In this document: in pieces, positions 1-8,471 of the stretch | Layout: every line of letters starts with the position of its first letter | Position numbering within the stretch: position 1 is the first letter of the stretch | Source: Vineibacter terrae | GTDB taxonomy: Bacteria; Pseudomonadota; Alphaproteobacteria; Reyranellales; Reyranellaceae | Length of the DNA stretch: 64,000 nucleotides | Reading direction: 5' to 3' | Assembly: GCF_008039615.1 (NCBI RefSeq) | Contig: NZ_VDUZ01000002.1 | Location: forward strand, 229,704 to 293,703 | Program-made: the position numbers and the translations under genes | Notes under the pieces: generated by a model | The model's input: the letters and a program-made list of their open reading frames with translations, nothing else | Told to the model about the DNA's origin: nothing | Databases searched by the model: none

Positions 1-2
1 TG

Positions 3-347
3 ACGGCGATCGGCCGCGCCCTGATGAGCCGGCCGCGCACCATCCTGCTCGACGAGCCGTCGATGGGCCTGGCGCCGCAGCTGGTCGAGGAGATCTTCGA
101 GATCGTGCAGCGGCTCAATACCGAGCAGGGCGTCTCGATCCTGCTGGCCGAGCAGAACACCAATGTCGCGCTGAAGTTCGCGCATTACGGCTACATCCTG
201 GAGAACGGCCGCGTCGTGCTGGACGGCGACGCGGCGGCGCTGCGCGAGAACGAGGATGTGAAGGAGTTCTACCTCGGCATGGCGGGCGAAGGCCGCCGCA
301 GCTTCAAGGACGTCAAGCACTACCGCCGCCGCAAGCGCTGGCTTTAG
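3..347 (+). CDS. livF: Branched-chain amino acid-type ABC transporter ATPase LivF, 3' part
   Basis: C-terminal 114 residues of a LivF-type ATP-binding subunit; the 5' part lies before the window. The fragment opens just after the ABC signature (AIGRALMS), keeps Walker B ([12 protein letters not shown]) and the H-loop region, where the usual EQ pair reads [11 protein letters not shown], and ends with the typical LivF tail. The family energises uptake of amino acids, amides or aromatic acids through LivHM on the inner face of the membrane. The PaaK-like ligase at 3663, on the same strand, is a common partner of such transporters, but an unrelated group of genes now lies between them. Confidence 0.93.
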   Translation, partial: TAIGRALMSRPRTILLDEPSMGLAPQLVEEIFEIVQRLNTEQGVSILLAEQNTNVALKFAHYGYILENGRVVLDGDAAALRENEDVKEFYLGMAGEGRRSFKDVKHYRRRKRWL

Positions 348-369
348 CTGTCGACCGCCGCGGCTCGCC

Positions 370-1461
370 TCATGGACCGATCACCACGTCGGCGCCGCCC
401 CCGGTGAACCGGATGCGGGCAAAGTCGCAGGCGCCGTTGCCACGCTGAAACGGACTGAGCGCGATCAGCCAGACACCCACGATCCGCCTGGGGTCATCCC
501 CGCCGACCGTCCGGCGATAGTCCTGAAGGATCGGCCGCCTTTCCTCGAGCCAGCGGCCCAGCTCGCCTGTTCCCGAGCGCACGACGACATGGGTCTCGTG
601 CCTGTCCCACCATGGCAGGGGGCACCGGAAAGCCGTCTCGACCGGCAGGCTGGAGCTCCAGAAATAGGTGAGATCCTGGCCGTTGTCGAACTCGACGGCG
701 ATGGACAGGTAGTCATGCGTCGGCACCTGGTCCTCGGCGACGCCGGATGGCAGCTCCTGGACGCGCCATGCCCACGCGAGGTCGACGCCGTCACCCAGGG
801 CGAGGTCGACCGGGTGCTTCAGGATGCCTGCATCCGCCCGGCAGCGGCAGACGATGCGCGCCGGCTCGCCGTTTCCGGCGGCCTCGCTGAAGATGCCGGT
901 CTGGCCGACGCGCCACAGCGCGGACCATCCCTTCGGCACTGGGCGCGCCTGGGCGAGGCGCGCTGCTTCGGCCGCAGCCAAGCCGCTCGCGTCCTGGCGC
1001 GCGAGCGCGCTCAGGCCGACCACCGGATCGCCGACCCACACGACGACGGCAACCGACAGGGCGCCGTCATCGAGCACCGACGCCGGATCGAAGCGTCCGC
1101 TGTCGTCTTCCCACTGCCCGGCGAGGTGGTTGATCAGCCGGAGCGGGCCATCGCGGTCGGCCGTGAAGCTCGTGGTGGCGCCCAGCGCCTTCGCGATCGG
1201 CCCATCGCCAACCCGATACCACAGCGCCAGGTTGCCCTGGACACCGACATCGAGGTCACGCGAAATCCAGAGCACGCCACATGACAGCAGCGAAACGCTC
1301 TGGCCCTTGAGCAGGTAGATGCCGGTCTCGCGCCAGTCGGCATCCTTGGCGGGCAGCCGCGTGATCACGCTGGCTCTGACGCCATCGCGTGCCCGCTCCA
1401 GCGCGTGTGCCAGAGCAGCCTCGACCCTGTCGTGGTCCTCGAGCTCGATCAGCGTGTTCAT
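370..1461 (-). CDS. DUF3047-like protein of unknown function
   Basis: About 363 residues. The C-terminal ~170 residues resemble the DUF3047 family: an aromatic-rich strand around DLTYFWSSSLP, then HVVVRSG, a GRWLEERR...DYRR stretch and the closing IVGVWLIAL. The N-terminal half is not recognised. I chose ATG 1461 because GGGAGG lies 7 bases upstream; the reading frame runs open further back through sequence that is really the divergent gene's 5' region, and ATG 1467 sits too close to the ribosome site. Transcribed divergently from the AraC gene at 1600, with 138 bp between. No signal peptide is evident. Function unknown; the family call is by eye. Confidence 0.72.
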   Translation of the reverse strand: MNTLIELEDHDRVEAALAHALERARDGVRASVITRLPAKDADWRETGIYLLKGQSVSLLSCGVLWISRDLDVGVQGNLALWYRVGDGPIAKALGATTSFTADRDGPLRLINHLAGQWEDDSGRFDPASVLDDGALSVAVVVWVGDPVVGLSALARQDASGLAAAEAARLAQARPVPKGWSALWRVGQTGIFSEAAGNGEPARIVCRCRADAGILKHPVDLALGDGVDLAWAWRVQELPSGVAEDQVPTHDYLSIAVEFDNGQDLTYFWSSSLPVETAFRCPLPWWDRHETHVVVRSGTGELGRWLEERRPILQDYRRTVGGDDPRRIVGVWLIALSPFQRGNGACDFARIRFTGGGADVVIGP

Positions 1462-1599
1462 CGGCATTCCTCCCGGATCGGCACCGCGGCGGCCTTCGCG
1501 GCCGTGCGTCCTCGCCGCCGGATAGTCGGACGTGCCGCTGCGCTTTGCTTGCCATTTGGTGCCAGCTGCCCGATCCTTCCTGGTGAAACAGGAAGCGCG

Positions 1600-2613
1600 A
1601 TGCTGGGCCTGACCAAGGTGCGGTCCATGGGACCGGTCGCGGACGCGGTGGAGCGGGCCGGCGGCAACGTCGCCCGCGTGTTCCGGCACGCCGATCTGCC
1701 GCTCCAGCTGATCGATCAGCCCGACCAGCTGATCCCGCTGCGCGACCAGCTCTGCCTCGTCGAGCACGCGGCCCGCGAGATCGGCGATCCGGCCTTGTCG
1801 GCGCGACTGTCGCTCGACTGCGGGATCGCGGGACTGGGGCTCTACGGCCAGCGGGTCTTGTCGGCCGCCCGGCTCGACGCCGCGATCTCATGGGCAAATG
1901 TGTTGATCAGCTCACTACTGCAATCCTCGACACATCTGCAGCTCACCGTCCGTGGCGGCGTGGCGAAGTGGAGCTACGTCGTCACCGACGCTTGCACCGT
2001 CGGACGGCAGAAGAACGAGATCCTCGCCCTGGGCTACATGCTCGACCTGGGGCGGCAGTTCATGGGTCGGTCATGGGCGCCGACCCGCGGCGTCGTGTCG
2101 GGCCCGATGCTGCAGGCGAGGACAACGCTGGAGATGACCCTCGGCGCCGACCTGTCGCTCGACGCCGTCGCGGGCCTGTGCTTTCCGGCGCCGCAGCTGG
2201 CGACGCCAAATCCGGCCAGATCCGCATGCCCCAACGACGGTTGCGCCGACAACGGCCCGATCGCCGACGACTTCCTCGCCTGCGTCGAGCACCTCATACA
2301 ATTGAAGCTCCTGGAGAACCGTCCTTCGATCGACTGGATAAGCCACCGGCTGGGCCTGTCACGGCGGTCCTTCCAGCGTCGCCTGTCGGAGCGCGGCACG
2401 ACGTTCGACGCCGTCATGCGCACGACACTCGAGCGCCGCGCCGAAGCGCTGCTCGCCAACGCGGATCGCTCCATATCGCAGATCGCGTACGATCTCGGCT
2501 ATGGCGATCCTGCGCACTTCGCCAGGGCGTTCCTGGCGTGGAAAGGCATGTCGCCACGCGCGTGGCGGCAGGGCCTCAGGAGAGGCGTATCCGCTCGAGC
2601 GGTGCTGCACTAG
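1600..2613 (+). CDS. AraC-family transcriptional regulator (Arabinose_bd-type N-domain)
   Basis: 337 residues. The N-terminal ~190 residues resemble the OruR/ArgR-type sensor domain (Arabinose_bd, with [12 protein letters not shown] near the start and a DLPLQL turn). The C-terminal ~100 residues are a two-helix-turn-helix AraC DNA-binding domain, with [16 protein letters not shown] for the first unit and [20 protein letters not shown] for the second. ATG 1600 follows GGAAG at 1591; the frame is open further upstream but lacks a good start. Divergent from the DUF3047-like gene, which it may control. The last bases overlap the end of the convergent DUF1328 gene. Confidence 0.88.
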   Translation: MLGLTKVRSMGPVADAVERAGGNVARVFRHADLPLQLIDQPDQLIPLRDQLCLVEHAAREIGDPALSARLSLDCGIAGLGLYGQRVLSAARLDAAISWANVLISSLLQSSTHLQLTVRGGVAKWSYVVTDACTVGRQKNEILALGYMLDLGRQFMGRSWAPTRGVVSGPMLQARTTLEMTLGADLSLDAVAGLCFPAPQLATPNPARSACPNDGCADNGPIADDFLACVEHLIQLKLLENRPSIDWISHRLGLSRRSFQRRLSERGTTFDAVMRTTLERRAEALLANADRSISQIAYDLGYGDPAHFARAFLAWKGMSPRAWRQGLRRGVSARAVLH

Positions 2614-2774
2614 CCTCGCCGCATCATCCCCATCACCAGGCTGATCACGAACAGCACCAGGAAGATGAAGAACAGGATGCGGGCGAAATCGGTCGCCGCC
2701 GCAGCGATGCCGCCGAAGCCGAACAAGGCGGCGACGATGGCCACGACCAGGAAGACGATGGTCCATCTGAGCAT
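2610..2774 (-). CDS. DUF1328 small membrane protein (YtjA-like)
   Basis: 54 residues starting [20 protein letters not shown], with two hydrophobic segments and the [14 protein letters not shown] middle typical of DUF1328. These tiny inner-membrane proteins are often stress induced; no biochemical role is known. ATG 2774 is preceded by AGGGAGG at the right distance. It overlaps the AraC stop codon tail to tail and sits just downstream of two other small membrane-stress genes on the same strand, so the three may share a transcript. Confidence 0.9.
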   Translation of the reverse strand: MLRWTIVFLVVAIVAALFGFGGIAAAATDFARILFFIFLVLFVISLVMGMMRRG

Positions 2775-2797
2775 GAGATCCTCCCTTGAGCGGGATG

Positions 2798-3064
2798 CTA
2801 CCAGCGCCGCCGGCGCATCTGCGCCACCAGCAAGGCGATCAACGCCCCCACCAGGTAGACGCAGCCGACGATCAGCGACGCATAGACAGCACCCAGTGAC
2901 TGGGCCAGCGCCAGGAAGGCGGCGGCCGTCAGGAATCCCAGCCCGACGAGCGCCAGGACGACGATCACCAGGTACAGGCAAATCCGCGCCGCCGTGCGCC
3001 GCGCGGCGACAGCGGCCATGGCCAGGCCGTAGAGGCTGGCCGAACGGGCGAGGCTCAGCAGCAT
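2798..3064 (-). CDS. Small membrane protein, holin-superfamily-like (Phage_holin_3_6 type)
   Basis: 88 residues. Two strong hydrophobic stretches (about 28-53 and 57-80) are separated by a short turn, with an arginine-rich C-terminal tail MRRRRW. This layout fits the Phage_holin_3_6/YqjE-like proteins that are habitually encoded beside YqjD/ElaB (DUF883) proteins, as here. It is not evidence of a prophage; in this context it is probably an inner-membrane partner of the ribosome-docking neighbour. Gap of 15 bp to that gene. Confidence 0.7.
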   Translation of the reverse strand: MLLSLARSASLYGLAMAAVAARRTAARICLYLVIVVLALVGLGFLTAAAFLALAQSLGAVYASLIVGCVYLVGALIALLVAQMRRRRW

Positions 3065-3079
3065 GGCTGACGCCGCCCG

Positions 3080-3448
3080 TCAGCGGCGGTGTATCAGCAG
3101 CGCCACCAGACAGCCGATCCCCAGGGCAACGGCGACCGACGTCAGCGGCCGATCGCGGATCGTGTCCTCCAGGCGTTCCGTGCCCTCACGGGCCGCCGTC
3201 CTGACATGCGAGGCGGCGGCATGCGCCGAATCGCTGGCCATGTCGCGCACGTCACGGCCGAAGCCGTCGACGAACGACGTCGCCTGGGCCAGGAAATCGC
3301 GCGCCCGATCGCCGACCGCCCGCACGGCATCGCCGCCCTCGGACTTGGCCGAGGCCTCGATCGAGGCCGCAAGCTGCGCCAGCTGCTTCTTCAGCGCCGC
3401 CACCTCGGTTGTGAAATCGTCCGTCGCCGCGCTCCGGCGTAACGCCAT
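3080..3448 (-). CDS. DUF883 family protein (YqjD/ElaB-like)
   Basis: 122 residues. A polar, alanine-rich, helical N-terminal region of ~95 residues ([16 protein letters not shown]...) precedes a C-terminal hydrophobic anchor ([20 protein letters not shown]) that begins with the characteristic DRPLTSVA. Family members are C-tail-anchored inner-membrane proteins; E. coli YqjD binds ribosomes in stationary phase. ATG 3448 is preceded by GGAGGAGGGAG. First gene of a three-gene minus-strand run. Confidence 0.86.
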   Translation of the reverse strand: MALRRSAATDDFTTEVAALKKQLAQLAASIEASAKSEGGDAVRAVGDRARDFLAQATSFVDGFGRDVRDMASDSAHAAASHVRTAAREGTERLEDTIRDRPLTSVAVALGIGCLVALLIHRR

Positions 3449-3662
3449 GGCTCCCTCCTCCAGGCTGTCTCGCCTGCAACAACGGCGCTGCCGTCCCAGG
3501 GTTCCATTGCCGAGCCGGCAATCGCCGCGGCGTCCGCCGCGCGCCCCTGCGGTGCGGTCCCGGCACGGCCGACCGGCTTGCGCAGCACGATCGCGGCGTG
3601 CTGAATCATGACGAGCAGCCATGCCTGCCGCCACCTGCGGCGGCTCCCCGGGGGGAACGCAC

Positions 3663-4898
3663 ATGTCCGAGCATTACGACCAGCTGGAAACCCGCTCAGC
3701 CGACGAGCGCGAACAGGCCCTGGCCGCCGCCCTGCCGGCGCAGATCGCGCACGCCAAAACCAACGCGCCGTTCTTCGCCGACTGGCTGAAGGACGTCGAT
3801 CCGACGGCGGTGAGCAGCCGCGCGGCGCTGGCCAGGCTGCCGGTGCTGCGCAAGAGCAACCTCGGCGCCGTTCAGAAGAAGAACCCGCCGATGGGCGGCC
3901 TGCTGGCCGTGCCGCTGTCGCAGGCGCTGCACATCTTCATGTCGCCGGGGCCGATCTTCGAGGTCGACACCGCCGACAAGGACTATTTCCGCGGCGCCCG
4001 CGCCATGCACGCCGCCGGCTTCCGCGCCGGCGACATCGTGCACAACACCTTCTCGTATCACATGACGCCGGCCGGCATCATGATGGAGACGGCGGCCCGG
4101 GCGCTGGGCTGCATCGTGGTCCCCGCCGGCGTCGGCCAGACCGAGCTGCAGCTCGATGCCATCGAGGCCATCCGGCCGGCCGGCTATGTCGGCACGCCGT
4201 CGTTCCTGAAGATCCTGCTGGAGAAGGGTGCCGAGCTGGGCAAGGACGTCTCGTCCGTCAAGAAGGCGTTCGTCGGCGCCGAGGCGCTGCCGCCGTCGCT
4301 GCGCCAGATGTTCCAGGACCGCGGCGTGAGGACCCAGCAGAGCTACGGCACCGCCGATCTCGGCACCATCGCCTACGAGTCCAGGGCGCTGGAAGGCATG
4401 ATCGTCGACGAGGGCGTGATCGTGGAGATCGTGCGGCCGGGCACCGGCGATCCGGTGCCCGAGGGCGAGGTCGGCGAGGTCGTGGTCACGACCTTCAGCA
4501 AGGCCTACCCGCTGGTGCGCTTCGGCACCGGCGACCTGTCGGCGGTGCTGTCCGGCACCAGTCCGTGCGGCCGCACCAACATGCGCATCAAGGGCTGGAT
4601 GGGACGCGCCGACCAGCGCACCAAGGTCAAGGGCATGTTCGTCGACCCCGAGCAGATCGCGCAGATCGCCCGCCGCCATCCCGAGCTCGGCCGCCTGCGG
4701 CTGGTGATCGACTGGATCGACCAGCAGGACGTGATGACCCTGAAGGCCGAGCTGGCCGGCGGATCGGCGGACCTCGCCAAGACCGTCGAAGGCACGGTCC
4801 AGAACATGTGCAAGGTGCGCGGCAAGGTGGAGCTCGTGGCGCCCGGCAGCCTGCCCAACGACGGCAAGGTGATCGACGACGTGCGCAAGTACACGTAG
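3663..4898 (+). CDS. PaaK-like phenylacetate-CoA ligase family protein
   Basis: 411 residues with the architecture of the PaaK branch of adenylate-forming enzymes: N-terminal helical segment, AMP-binding core with FVGAEALP (203-210) and YGTADLGTIAYES (228-240), and a C-terminal mobile domain. Such enzymes join aromatic or other carboxylates to CoA in the cytoplasm. The glycine-rich P-loop, usually SSGTTG, is replaced by MSPGPIF (93-99), and the A5 glutamate is replaced by Asp in YGTAD. That occurs in PaaK-like proteins linked to liv operons, whose substrate is unknown. ATG 3663 follows a GGGGGAA ribosome site; the frame is open upstream but without one. Confidence 0.8.
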   Translation: MSEHYDQLETRSADEREQALAAALPAQIAHAKTNAPFFADWLKDVDPTAVSSRAALARLPVLRKSNLGAVQKKNPPMGGLLAVPLSQALHIFMSPGPIFEVDTADKDYFRGARAMHAAGFRAGDIVHNTFSYHMTPAGIMMETAARALGCIVVPAGVGQTELQLDAIEAIRPAGYVGTPSFLKILLEKGAELGKDVSSVKKAFVGAEALPPSLRQMFQDRGVRTQQSYGTADLGTIAYESRALEGMIVDEGVIVEIVRPGTGDPVPEGEVGEVVVTTFSKAYPLVRFGTGDLSAVLSGTSPCGRTNMRIKGWMGRADQRTKVKGMFVDPEQIAQIARRHPELGRLRLVIDWIDQQDVMTLKAELAGGSADLAKTVEGTVQNMCKVRGKVELVAPGSLPNDGKVIDDVRKYT

Positions 4899-4937
4899 GG
4901 CCAAGCGCCGGAACTGCTGCTGGTGACGGGTCGGACC

Positions 4938-4973
4938 GCGTCGCTCCAGCGACGCACCGGCGCGTAGCGCCGG
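4938..4973. repeat. Two adjacent hairpins downstream of the PaaK-like gene
   Basis: GCGTCGCTCCAGCGACGC (4938-4955) and CCGGCGCGTAGCGCCGG (4957-4973) are perfect or near-perfect GC-rich hairpins, side by side. They lie 40 bp after the stop codon of the ligase. No T-run follows, so they are either a REP-type element or part of a processing/termination signal. The remainder of 4899-5214 shows no gene. Confidence 0.5.
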
Positions 4974-5214
4974 CTCAAGAATCATGAGCGCCGCAGGAGC
5001 GGCGCGGTCCCAGCCGTCACCAGCCCCGCTCACAACTGGCCGAACCACCGCAGGTCCCCTTGGCTGCAAAGGCAGAAGAGACTGTCGCGCCGGCGTCGAA
5101 AAACGCATCCTTCCCGCCATGTGAAACAGGCGCGCGGCGCGCGCATTGCGGCGATACCGGGCGTCGGCCACGCTGCTTCGCATAGGCGCATGATCGCCAC
5201 GCGAGGGAGCTGCG

Positions 5215-6042
5215 ATGACCAACGTATCCGGCCGCACGGCGTTCATCACCGGCGGCGCCAACGGTATCGGGCTTGGGATGGCCCGTGCCTTCGCCCGGGC
5301 CGGCGCCAGGCTGGCGCTGATCGACCAGGACGAAGAGGCCCTGGCGCGCGCCAAGGCCGAGCTCGCGGCCACCACCGAGGTCGAGACCGTGGTCCTCGAC
5401 GTGCGCGATCGCGCCGCGTTCGCCGGTGTCGCCGACCGGATCGAGGCCCGGCTGGGTCCGGTGTCGCTGGTCGTCAACAATGCCGGCGTGGCCGGCGGCG
5501 CGCCCGCCGCCAGGCTGACCTACGAGCTATGGGACTGGGGATTGGGAATCAACCTCGAGGGCGTGGTGAACGGCGTGCAGACCTTCCTGCCGCGCATGGT
5601 CGAGCGCGGCGAGGGCGGACACATCGTCAACACCGCCTCGGGCGCCGGGCTGGTGGGCAGCGATACATCGGGCGTGCTCTACGCCACCGCCAAGTTCGCC
5701 GTGGTCGGCATGTCCGAGGCGCTGCATTCCGAGCTCAAGCCGCAGGGGATCGGCGTGACCGTGCTGTGCCCCGGCCCGGTGGCGACGGGCATCATTGCCC
5801 GGACACGGCGCCTGCAGCCCAGCGTGGTCAGGTCGATGAGCGCCGAGCAGCGGGAAAGGGCAATCGCGCGCAGCGCCGTCATGACGAAGCTGCTGGCCGA
5901 CGGCGTCCAGCCGGACGCGGTCGGCGCCATGGTGCTCGACGCCGTCCAGAACGACCGGCTCTACGTGCTGACGGACCGCAGCATGGCGCAGCGGATCAAT
6001 CAGCGCACGGCGGCGCTGCTGGACGGCATGCCCGCGGCCTGA
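5215..6042 (+). CDS. Short-chain dehydrogenase/reductase
   Basis: 275 residues, classical SDR. Cofactor motif TGGANGIG at 12-19, NNAG at 88-91, Asn113 in the NLEG strand, and catalytic Ser142, Tyr156 and Lys160 (YATAK). Asp38 after the second strand suggests preference for NAD(H). The C-terminal region is typical of alcohol- or sterol-like SDRs; the substrate is not deducible. GAGGGAGCTGCG before the ATG gives a good ribosome site. Neighbours give no clear pathway. Confidence 0.93.
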   Translation: MTNVSGRTAFITGGANGIGLGMARAFARAGARLALIDQDEEALARAKAELAATTEVETVVLDVRDRAAFAGVADRIEARLGPVSLVVNNAGVAGGAPAARLTYELWDWGLGINLEGVVNGVQTFLPRMVERGEGGHIVNTASGAGLVGSDTSGVLYATAKFAVVGMSEALHSELKPQGIGVTVLCPGPVATGIIARTRRLQPSVVRSMSAEQRERAIARSAVMTKLLADGVQPDAVGAMVLDAVQNDRLYVLTDRSMAQRINQRTAALLDGMPAA

Positions 6043-6054
6043 GACACGGCCGCG

Positions 6055-7059
6055 TCAGTTCACGTCGAGCTTCAGCCCTTCCTTCTCGATCACGCCGCGC
6101 CAACGCGCGATCTGCTGCCGGACGAAGTCGTTGAACTGGGCCGGAGTCCCGTAGGCCGGGAAACCGGCCATGGTCCTGAAGCGCTCCTTGGTGGCGTCCT
6201 GCTCGAGGAAGTTCTTGATCTCGCCGTTCAGCGCGTCGACGACGTCCCTGGGTGTTCCCGCCGGAAGGAACACGCCGAACCATGTCGAGACATCGAAATC
6301 CTTCAGCTCAGGCATCGTCTCGCGGATCGGTGGCAGGTCGGGCACCATCGGGTTGCGCTGCGCCGAGGTCAGGCCCAGCGCGTTGAGCTTGCCGGCACGC
6401 ACGAACTCGATCGCCGTCGTCAGGTTGTCGAAGAAGTACTGCGTGACGCCGGCCACCAGGTCGTTGAGCGCCGGCGCCGCGCCGCGATACGGCACATGAG
6501 TCGCCTTGGCGCCGACCAGCTGCAGGAAGAGCGCACCCGACAGATGCGGTGACTGCCCGGTGCCTGACGAGGCATAGGACGCCTCGCCGTTGCGACCACG
6601 CAGCCACGTCACGAACTGCGGCACGGTCTTGGCCGGCACGGCGGGATGCGTCACGAGAACGTTCGGCGCGGTGATCACGTTGGACACCGGGATCAGGTTC
6701 TCCGGCTTGTAGGGCAGGTTCCGGTATAAGGAATAGGCGATCGACTGTGGCCCGATGTTGCCCATCAGCATCGTGAGGCCGTCGGGCGCAGCCCTGACGA
6801 CCTCGGTCGAGCCGACCACGCCGCCGGCGCCCGACTTGTTGTCGACCACCACCGATTGGCTCCAGCGCTGCTGCAGATGGCTGGCCAGCAGGCGGGCCAC
6901 GATGTCGGTCGTGCCGCCAGGCGCGGCCGGCACGACGATGCGCAGCGCCTGCTTGGGCCGCCAGCCGTCTGCCCTTGCCAGGGATGGCGCCGCCAGCGAC
7001 GGCAAGGCAGCCGCGCCGGCCAGGACCAGCCGGCGCGACACGCGCGATGAACGAACCAT
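6055..7059 (-). CDS. Tripartite tricarboxylate transporter (Bug family) substrate-binding protein
   Basis: 334 residues. An N-terminal export signal has an RRLVLAGAAAL start and an AxA-type cleavage region near residues 26-30. The mature protein shows Bug hallmarks: IVVPAAPGGTTDIVARLLA near the start, DNKSGAGGVVGS for the ligand loop, and the FGVFLPAGTP turn in domain 2. It would capture a carboxylate in the periplasm for a TctAB-type permease. No tctA or tctB is in the window, as is usual for orphan Bug proteins. ATG 7059 is chosen because GGAGGT lies 7 bases upstream; the ATG at 7080 has no ribosome site. Confidence 0.92.
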   Translation of the reverse strand: MVRSSRVSRRLVLAGAAALPSLAAPSLARADGWRPKQALRIVVPAAPGGTTDIVARLLASHLQQRWSQSVVVDNKSGAGGVVGSTEVVRAAPDGLTMLMGNIGPQSIAYSLYRNLPYKPENLIPVSNVITAPNVLVTHPAVPAKTVPQFVTWLRGRNGEASYASSGTGQSPHLSGALFLQLVGAKATHVPYRGAAPALNDLVAGVTQYFFDNLTTAIEFVRAGKLNALGLTSAQRNPMVPDLPPIRETMPELKDFDVSTWFGVFLPAGTPRDVVDALNGEIKNFLEQDATKERFRTMAGFPAYGTPAQFNDFVRQQIARWRGVIEKEGLKLDVN

Positions 7060-7316
7060 GGACGTTACCTCCAAGAACAAGCAGGGCGCTTGTCGCGACG
7101 CCCTTGCGCCGGCAAGCCGACACCGGATTCTCGCACGCCCGCGCAGTCGACGGAAGCCGACCCAGCCGGCATGGAATTCGCGTGATGCGGCGCAATTGCG
7201 CTGGCGCCGGGCAGCCCTCTCCCGTAAATAAACTTATGCTGATGGTGCCGTTTAATCACAATAAATCGCGCAGATTGCCGTCAGTTCACGCAACCCGTTG
7301 TCACGGAGGCCCGCCC

Positions 7317-8183
7317 ATGCGGCGCGCTATCAAAGGCGGGGTGGCAGCCCTCTTCGTTGCCCTGCTCGCAGTTCCGGCACTGGCTCAGTTCAAGCCCCTG
7401 CGGCCTGACCAAAGTCCGCCGATGGATTCCAAGGAAAGCTACATCGCCTGGATGAAGGCCAACCGCGGCGAGAGCGACAAGTGGCTCGGCCAGCGTTGGG
7501 ACCGTTTCGTGCACGTCGTCCGCAACAAGGACCTGTGGACCGACAAGACCAAGCGCGCCTTCCTGCTGACGCCGCGCGAAGTGTTCGCGGCCGCCAACCC
7601 GCCCGTGGCGGCACGCGGCTATGAGCACGCCTTCCTCGACATGGGCTACGGCGTCACCATGTCCGGCCCGCACCTGCAGAGCCGCATGACCGAGGTGATC
7701 GACGTCAAGCGCGGCGAGAAGGTGCTGGAGATCGGCACCGGCTCAGGCACCCAGTCGGCCTATCTCTCGGAGCTGACCGACAAGGTCTACACCATCGAGA
7801 TCATCGCGCCGCTGGCCGCGCGCACCCGCGGCGTCTACGACAAGGCGATCGCGGCCGGCTACGAGGAATTCAAGAACATCAACACCAAGCACGCCGACGG
7901 CTACTACGGCTGGCAGGAAGCCGCGCCGTTCGACAAGATCATCGTCACCACCGGCATCGACCACATTCCGCCGCCGCTGCTGCAGCAGCTCAAGCCCGGC
8001 GGCATCATGGTGATCCCGGTCGGCCCGCCCGGCGCGCAGCGCGTGCTGAAGGTGGTGAAGCAGGTCGCCGCCGACGGCGCCGTGTCGGTGACCCGTGAGG
8101 ACATCTACGGCGGCAAGATCGTGCCGTTCGTGCCCTTCACCAAGCTGGTGGACGGCGAGGTCAAGGGCACGCACAACAAGTAA
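7317..8183 (+). CDS. Exported PCMT-like (protein-L-isoaspartate) methyltransferase
   Basis: 288 residues. A clear signal peptide (MRRAIKGGVAALFVALLAVP, cleavage near ALA-Q at 23-24) is followed by a SAM-dependent methyltransferase domain with motif I VLEIGTGSGTQSAYL, an acidic post-I residue in VYTIEI and the GPHLQSRM substrate-side motif found in PIMT. PIMT normally repairs isoaspartyl damage in the cytoplasm; this one is predicted to be periplasmic, where SAM supply is uncertain. GGAGG sits 7 bases before ATG 7317. Upstream 7060-7316 is a divergent promoter region, AT-rich around 7226-7270. Confidence 0.82.
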   Translation: MRRAIKGGVAALFVALLAVPALAQFKPLRPDQSPPMDSKESYIAWMKANRGESDKWLGQRWDRFVHVVRNKDLWTDKTKRAFLLTPREVFAAANPPVAARGYEHAFLDMGYGVTMSGPHLQSRMTEVIDVKRGEKVLEIGTGSGTQSAYLSELTDKVYTIEIIAPLAARTRGVYDKAIAAGYEEFKNINTKHADGYYGWQEAAPFDKIIVTTGIDHIPPPLLQQLKPGGIMVIPVGPPGAQRVLKVVKQVAADGAVSVTREDIYGGKIVPFVPFTKLVDGEVKGTHNK

Positions 8184-8187
8184 TTGT

Positions 8188-8390
8188 CCTTCTCCCCGCG
8201 AAGGCGGGGAGAAGGTGCCCCGAAGGGGCGGATGAGGGGCTTCCCTCATCCAAGAAATATGGAAATCGATGCCATAGGTGCACATGGTCCTGAAGCATTG
8301 CCTGCCTCAGCACCGCGAAGCCCCTCATCCGGCCGCCGCTACGCGGCGTCCACCTTCTCCCCGCCTGCGCGGGGAGAAGGCATTTTGGGG
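8188..8390. repeat. Long inverted repeat, 'tctcccc' family (copy 1)
   Basis: Left arm 8188-8252 contains a hairpin CCTTCTCCCCGCG/CGGGGAGAAGG then a GATGAGGGGCTT tail. Right arm 8317-8390 carries the reverse complement (AAGCCCCTCATC...CCTTCTCCCCGC). The arms are about 65-75 bp with ~65 bp between. Same design as the elements at 33001, 40276 and 44385, so a dispersed family rather than a local accident. No gene lies in 8184-8471. Confidence 0.8.
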
Positions 8391-8471
8391 GCCTTTGTCT
8401 TTCCACATTCCCGCCATACACTCTGCTTTTGCGGGGCCATCCCCCGCCACTGAAAAACGGATCCCCCTCGC

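Noticed and set aside
2798..3064. Holin-like protein as sign of a prophage
   Set aside because: It lies beside DUF883 and DUF1328 genes, a common chromosomal stress cluster; no phage genes are nearby.
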